Shown: positions 25,506-29,332 of the stretch, in pieces
How positions within the stretch are numbered: the stretch's first letter is position 1
Layout: every line of letters begins with the position of its first letter
Source: Bacteroidia bacterium
GTDB lineage: Bacteria; Bacteroidota; Bacteroidia; Bacteroidales; Prolixibacteraceae
Assembly (NCBI GenBank): GCA_025358395.1
Contig: JANYJT010000102.1
Coordinates: forward strand, 1 to 29,332
Length of the DNA stretch: 29,332 nucleotides
Direction of reading: 5' to 3'
Made by a program: the position numbers and the translations under genes
Notes under the pieces: generated by a model
What the model was told of the DNA's origin: nothing
The model's database searches: none
Seen by the model: the letters and a program-made list of their open reading frames with translations, nothing else

Positions 25506-27584
25506 TTACATGTTAATTAGAAGATCGATAAGCTTAATTCCAATGAAAGGGGCAATAACACCGCCTAATCCGTAAATAACCAAATTTCTGGTCAATGCAG
25601 CATTGGCAGAAACCGGTTTATATTGAACGCCTTTTAAAGCCAATGGAATTAGCATGACGATAATAATTGCATTAAAAATTACCGCGCTTAAAATTGCGCT
25701 TCCGGGAGAACCGAGGTTCATTATATTTAAAGCTGAAAGTGGGCCAATACCGCTTTTCCCGGAATAGAGTGAGATTGCAATGGCCGGAATAATGGCAAAA
25801 TACTTAGCCACATCGTTGGCAATGCTGAAGGTTGTGAGCGAACCTCTGGTCATCAGCAGTTGCTTGCCAACTTCAACGACTTCAATCAGTTTGGTCGGAT
25901 TGCTGTCAAGATCAACCATATTTCCTGCTTCCCTGGCAGCCTGGGTTCCGGTATTCATCGCGATACCGATATCGGCCTGGGCAAGTGCCGGAGCATCGTT
26001 CGTACCATCCCCAATCATCCCTACCAAATGTCCGTTTGCCTGTTCCTCACGGATGCGACGCAATTTATCTTCAGGTGTTGCTTCCGCCATAAAATCATCG
26101 ACTCCGGTTTCAGCAGCAATGGCAGCTGCAGTCAATGAGTTGTCACCCGTAATCATTACGGTTCGAATCCCCATTTTCCTCAGTTCAGCGAACCGCTGTT
26201 TGATACCACCTTTCACAATGTCTTTCAGGTGAATCACGCCGAGGACTCTTTTGTCCTCAGCTACAACCAGGGGTGTTGCACCTTGTCGTGCCAATTCCGA
26301 TACAATATCCTGAATCTTTTGCGTGTAAAAGCCGTTGCTCTTGTGGACAAATGTTCTGATTGCGTCCGAAGAGCCTTTTCTGATTCTGTGTATGGAACCA
26401 TCGTCAGAGGTATAATCGACACCGCTCATACGTGATTGTGCCGTAAATTTAATGAAAGTGGCATTAAGCTGATTTACTTCGCGGCCACGAATGTTGAATT
26501 GTTCTTTGGCTAGGACGACAATAGATCGCCCTTCAGGTGTTTCGTCCGATAAGGATGAAAACTGTGCAGCATCAGCAAGTTCTTCAATAGTTACTCCGTC
26601 GGCCGGGATAAAATTTGTTGCCATTCTGTTTCCCAGGGTAATTGTCCCGGTTTTATCAAGCAGAAGCACATCAACGTCGCCGGCTGCTTCGATAGCACGT
26701 CCGCTGGTAGCAATCACATTTCGCTGCAAGAGTCTGTCCATTCCACTAATACCGATGGCACTCAATAAGCCACCTATGGTTGTAGGAATCAGACAAACGA
26801 GCAAGGCAATCAGAACCGGCAATGAGAGATTTTGTGATGCGGCTAACCCTGAAGCAGAAAGGCTGTAACTAAAGAATGCCGGAAGTGTTGCTACGGCCAA
26901 AAGAAACACGATGGTCAAGCCGGATATAAGAATTGACAGGGCAATTTCATTGGGTGTTTTTTGACGTTTTGCTCCTTCTACCAGTGCGATCATTCTGTCT
27001 ATAAATGTGTTACCCGAATCAGAGGTAATTCGAATCAATACACGGTCACTGATCACTTTGGTTCCGCCGGTTACTGCCGATCTGTCGCCACCGCTTTCGC
27101 GGATAACCGGGGCTGATTCACCGGTGATGGCGGATTCGTCAACACTGGCGATCCCTTCAATCACTTCACCATCGGATGGGATAACATCTCCGGCTTCACA
27201 AACGACAACATCGCCCTTTTTAAGTTCAACGGCGTTTATGACAACTTCTTGTTTGCCTTCCATCTTTCGCGCAATGGCTTGGGTTCGGTTCTTGCGCAGA
27301 CTTTCGGCCTGTGCTTTTCCACGGCCTTCGGCGATGGCCTCTGAAAAATTGGCAAACAACACTGTAAACCAAAGCCAAATGGCAATATTCAGGTTGAACA
27401 ATGAGAAATTTCCCTGAAAAATCCCTGCAAATACAACGATTGTTGTTAAAAGAGAGCCGATTGCCACGATAAAAATGACAGGGTTTTTAATTAGCAAAGC
27501 GGGATTTAATTTAATAAAACTGTTTTTTGCTGCCTGTAACGCCAACTTTCGGTTAAACAGACTGATATTTTGTTTCGTGCTCAT
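25506..27584 (-). CDS. kdpB: KdpB, P-type ATPase subunit
   Basis: The 692-residue catalytic P-type ATPase (P1A) that powers K+ uptake through KdpA. The actuator motif TGES is at 154-157; the Ser corresponds to the regulatory phosphoserine of E. coli KdpB. The DKTGTIT phosphorylation site is at Asp310. The nucleotide-binding region has KGSSDAIR, and the hinge motifs are [14 protein letters not shown] and [14 protein letters not shown]. Membrane helices flank the cytoplasmic domains, and [15 protein letters not shown] is the ion-path segment. It lies 12 bp after kdpA and is tightly coupled to it. All essential residues are present. Confidence 0.98.
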   Translation of the reverse strand: MSTKQNISLFNRKLALQAAKNSFIKLNPALLIKNPVIFIVAIGSLLTTIVVFAGIFQGNFSLFNLNIAIWLWFTVLFANFSEAIAEGRGKAQAESLRKNRTQAIARKMEGKQEVVINAVELKKGDVVVCEAGDVIPSDGEVIEGIASVDESAITGESAPVIRESGGDRSAVTGGTKVISDRVLIRITSDSGNTFIDRMIALVEGAKRQKTPNEIALSILISGLTIVFLLAVATLPAFFSYSLSASGLAASQNLSLPVLIALLVCLIPTTIGGLLSAIGISGMDRLLQRNVIATSGRAIEAAGDVDVLLLDKTGTITLGNRMATNFIPADGVTIEELADAAQFSSLSDETPEGRSIVVLAKEQFNIRGREVNQLNATFIKFTAQSRMSGVDYTSDDGSIHRIRKGSSDAIRTFVHKSNGFYTQKIQDIVSELARQGATPLVVAEDKRVLGVIHLKDIVKGGIKQRFAELRKMGIRTVMITGDNSLTAAAIAAETGVDDFMAEATPEDKLRRIREEQANGHLVGMIGDGTNDAPALAQADIGIAMNTGTQAAREAGNMVDLDSNPTKLIEVVEVGKQLLMTRGSLTTFSIANDVAKYFAIIPAIAISLYSGKSGIGPLSALNIMNLGSPGSAILSAVIFNAIIIVMLIPLALKGVQYKPVSANAALTRNLVIYGLGGVIAPFIGIKLIDLLINM

Positions 27585-27596
27585 TTTGTCGAAGAA

Positions 27597-29288
27597 TTAA
27601 TAGGTAATGCCATTGTTCATCTGTAAATGTTCTACAATAGGACCAAGCGATAAAGCCGGAAAGTGTGTTAATCCACCAACAATCAGGATGACAGCAATCA
27701 GTAAACAGATAAATAGCCAATTGTCCGTGTGAAAGGTTCCTGCAGAAGATGGGGTTATTTTCTTCCCGGCCATACTTCCGGCGATAGCCAATACCGGAAT
27801 GATCACGCCAAACCTGCCGATCAACATTCCAATGCCCAGCGTTAAATTGTAAAACACGGTATTTGCATTTAAACCGGCGAAGGCGCTTCCATTATTTCCG
27901 GCAGCAGATGAATAGGCATAGAGAATCTCTGAGAGTCCATGCGGGCCTGCATTGTTTAGACTCGACAAACCGGGACTACTTACCGACGCCCATGCGGAGA
28001 AAAGAAGTATGACAATATTTGGAGAAAGTACGGCGATCATAGCCATTTGAACTTCGAATTTCTGAATTTTTTTGCCCAGATATTCAGGCGAGCGCCCAAC
28101 CATCAATCCGGCAATGAAAACAGTAAGAATTACGAAAATAACCATGCCATATAATCCTGCACCTACACCGCCAAAAATCACCTCGCCAAGCATGAGGTTA
28201 ATCATGGCAACCATTCCTGCCAGGGGGGATAAGCTATCATGCATGGCATTAACTGAACCGTTTGATGCAGCGGAGGTGGAGGTCGACCAAAGAATACTGT
28301 TCGTTATTCCGAACCTCATTTCCTTTCCTTCCATCAAGGGCAATTTTCCAAAAATGGGATTGGTCGAATATTCGCCATATAGGGATATGCTCAACCCGAC
28401 AAGCAGTAAAATCAACATGGCCGTAAATAGTGTCCATCCCTGACGTGTTGAGCCAACCATTTTCCCATAGGTGAAGGTCAAGGCTGCCGGGATAAGCAAA
28501 ATAAACAACATCTCAAGAAAGTTGCTGAATGGCGTTGGGTTTTCGAATGGGTGCGCACTGTTGGCATTGAAAAAGCCTCCGCCATTTGTTCCAAGTTGTT
28601 TGATTGCAATTTGGGAGGCAGCCGGACCTTGTGGTATGACCTGCTTTGCGCCTTCTATTGTTTGAACCGTATCGTATGATTTAAAATTCTGCACCACACC
28701 CTGACCTACCAATACAACTGCAAATAGAATTGAAAGTGGTAAAAGCACATACAAGGTCGATCTTGTAAGGTCTGTCCAGAAATTACCAATTCTGTCGGTG
28801 GTTTTGCGTGATAACCCTTTTACAAGCGCAATTAAGACGGCAATTCCGGTTGCTGCACTGACAAAATTCTGTACCGTTAATCCAATCATTTGCACAAAAT
28901 AGCTTAGCGTTGTTTCTCCCGCATATCCCTGCCAATTGGTATTGGTCATAAAACTCACAGCAGTATTGAAAGCCGAATGCCATGATACATCTGCTAGATT
29001 TGCAGGATTCAATGGCAAATAACTCTGAAAGATTTGAATTAGGAAGACAAAAACCAGACCTACCATATTAAACATGAGTAACCCAAAGGTGTATGTCTTC
29101 CAATTGGTCTCTTCCTCAGCGTCAATTCCTGTAAATTTGTAAGTCAGTTTTTCGAGCCAACCAAATACAGGTAACATAAAATGTTTTTCTCCGGTAAAAA
29201 CTTTGTATATGAAATTCCCAAAGATGGGTGTCATGCCAATTAATACGGTGAAAAACAGAATGATTTGAATAAAATCCTGTGTTATCAT
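27597..29288 (-). CDS. kdpA: KdpA, K+-channel-like subunit
   Basis: The 563-residue membrane subunit that selects and takes up K+ before handing it to KdpB. It is a superfamily-of-K-transporters fold with four selectivity-filter segments, seen as NTNWQGYAGE, GTNGGGFFNANSAHPFENPT, STSAASNGSVNAMHDS and AAGNNGSAFAGL. About ten hydrophobic helices span it, and the length is standard. ATG at 29288. The preceding bases encode the end of KdpF. It is the first large gene of the operon, whose promoter lies outside the window to the right. Confidence 0.98.
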   Translation of the reverse strand: MITQDFIQIILFFTVLIGMTPIFGNFIYKVFTGEKHFMLPVFGWLEKLTYKFTGIDAEEETNWKTYTFGLLMFNMVGLVFVFLIQIFQSYLPLNPANLADVSWHSAFNTAVSFMTNTNWQGYAGETTLSYFVQMIGLTVQNFVSAATGIAVLIALVKGLSRKTTDRIGNFWTDLTRSTLYVLLPLSILFAVVLVGQGVVQNFKSYDTVQTIEGAKQVIPQGPAASQIAIKQLGTNGGGFFNANSAHPFENPTPFSNFLEMLFILLIPAALTFTYGKMVGSTRQGWTLFTAMLILLLVGLSISLYGEYSTNPIFGKLPLMEGKEMRFGITNSILWSTSTSAASNGSVNAMHDSLSPLAGMVAMINLMLGEVIFGGVGAGLYGMVIFVILTVFIAGLMVGRSPEYLGKKIQKFEVQMAMIAVLSPNIVILLFSAWASVSSPGLSSLNNAGPHGLSEILYAYSSAAGNNGSAFAGLNANTVFYNLTLGIGMLIGRFGVIIPVLAIAGSMAGKKITPSSAGTFHTDNWLFICLLIAVILIVGGLTHFPALSLGPIVEHLQMNNGITY

Positions 29289-29304
29289 AAAATTGACTGT
29301 TTAA

Positions 29305-29332
29305 TTAAAATTTTTCGGGCTTGATAAGTGCA
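29305..29332 (-). CDS. kdpF: KdpF, C-terminal codons only
   Basis: On the minus strand the window edge reads A-L-I-K-P-E-K-F-stop, the typical end of the tiny KdpF membrane peptide that stabilises the KdpFABC complex. The stop is at 29307-29305, 16 bp before the kdpA ATG. Only eight residues are visible and the rest (about 20) lies beyond the window. The call relies on the ending and the position. Confidence 0.75.

Overview
The window reads as chromosomal DNA from a member of the Bacteroidota, probably Bacteroidales/Marinilabiliales-like. The grounds are family content: a PadR-PspC-DUF4252 unit, an outer-membrane barrel protein with a carboxypeptidase-like N-terminal domain and TonB plug, a Bacteroidota-type TonB, and TamB beside tsaD. 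Candidate promoters of the TAnnTTTG type and few Shine-Dalgarno sequences also fit. The placement is inference from gene families, not from a marker gene. Coding density is high, and I see no tRNA, rRNA, insertion sequence, phage gene or CRISPR array.

Layout, left to right. (1) 1-717: the 3' part of a methionine aminopeptidase gene. (2) 812-3341, minus strand: padR, then a PspC-domain membrane protein, then a secreted DUF4252 protein. This looks like an envelope-stress operon whose promoter carries two palindromes. (3) 3637-8075, plus strand: a LytS-type histidine kinase, a LytTR response regulator and an outer-membrane TonB-dependent barrel protein. Direct repeats 21 bp apart before the barrel gene are candidate binding sites for the regulator. 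(4) 8155-15572, minus strand: typA/bipA, a TonB-type energy transducer, and tamB. (5) 15711-17151, plus strand: tsaD and a DgkA-family lipid kinase gene. (6) 17237-18517, minus strand: glyA. (7) 18763-29332, minus strand: a kdp potassium-uptake locus in transcription order kdpF (only its last codons are in the window), kdpA, kdpB, kdpC, a kinase-less HAMP sensor protein, kdpD, kdpE, then a ClC chloride channel/transporter gene with CBS domains.

The kdp block is the main functional unit: an ATP-driven K+ pump (KdpFABC), its two-component regulators (KdpD/KdpE), an extra membrane sensor-like protein with no kinase domain, and a ClC protein that could move a counter-ion. The ClC has the gating glutamate, but valine replaces the proton glutamate of the E. 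coli antiporter, so it may be channel-like.

The most distinctive non-coding pattern is that three gene-end spacers (about 734-807, 17165-17234 and 18561-18764) are each built from a short word repeated in tandem, with inverted copies that can fold as a hairpin. The word lengths are 9, 7 and 8 bp and the words differ. They look like terminators made of, or expanding by, self-copying short repeats. I found no clearly new enzymatic system; the best leads are these repeats, the kinase-less Kdp sensor, and the two candidate regulatory regions.
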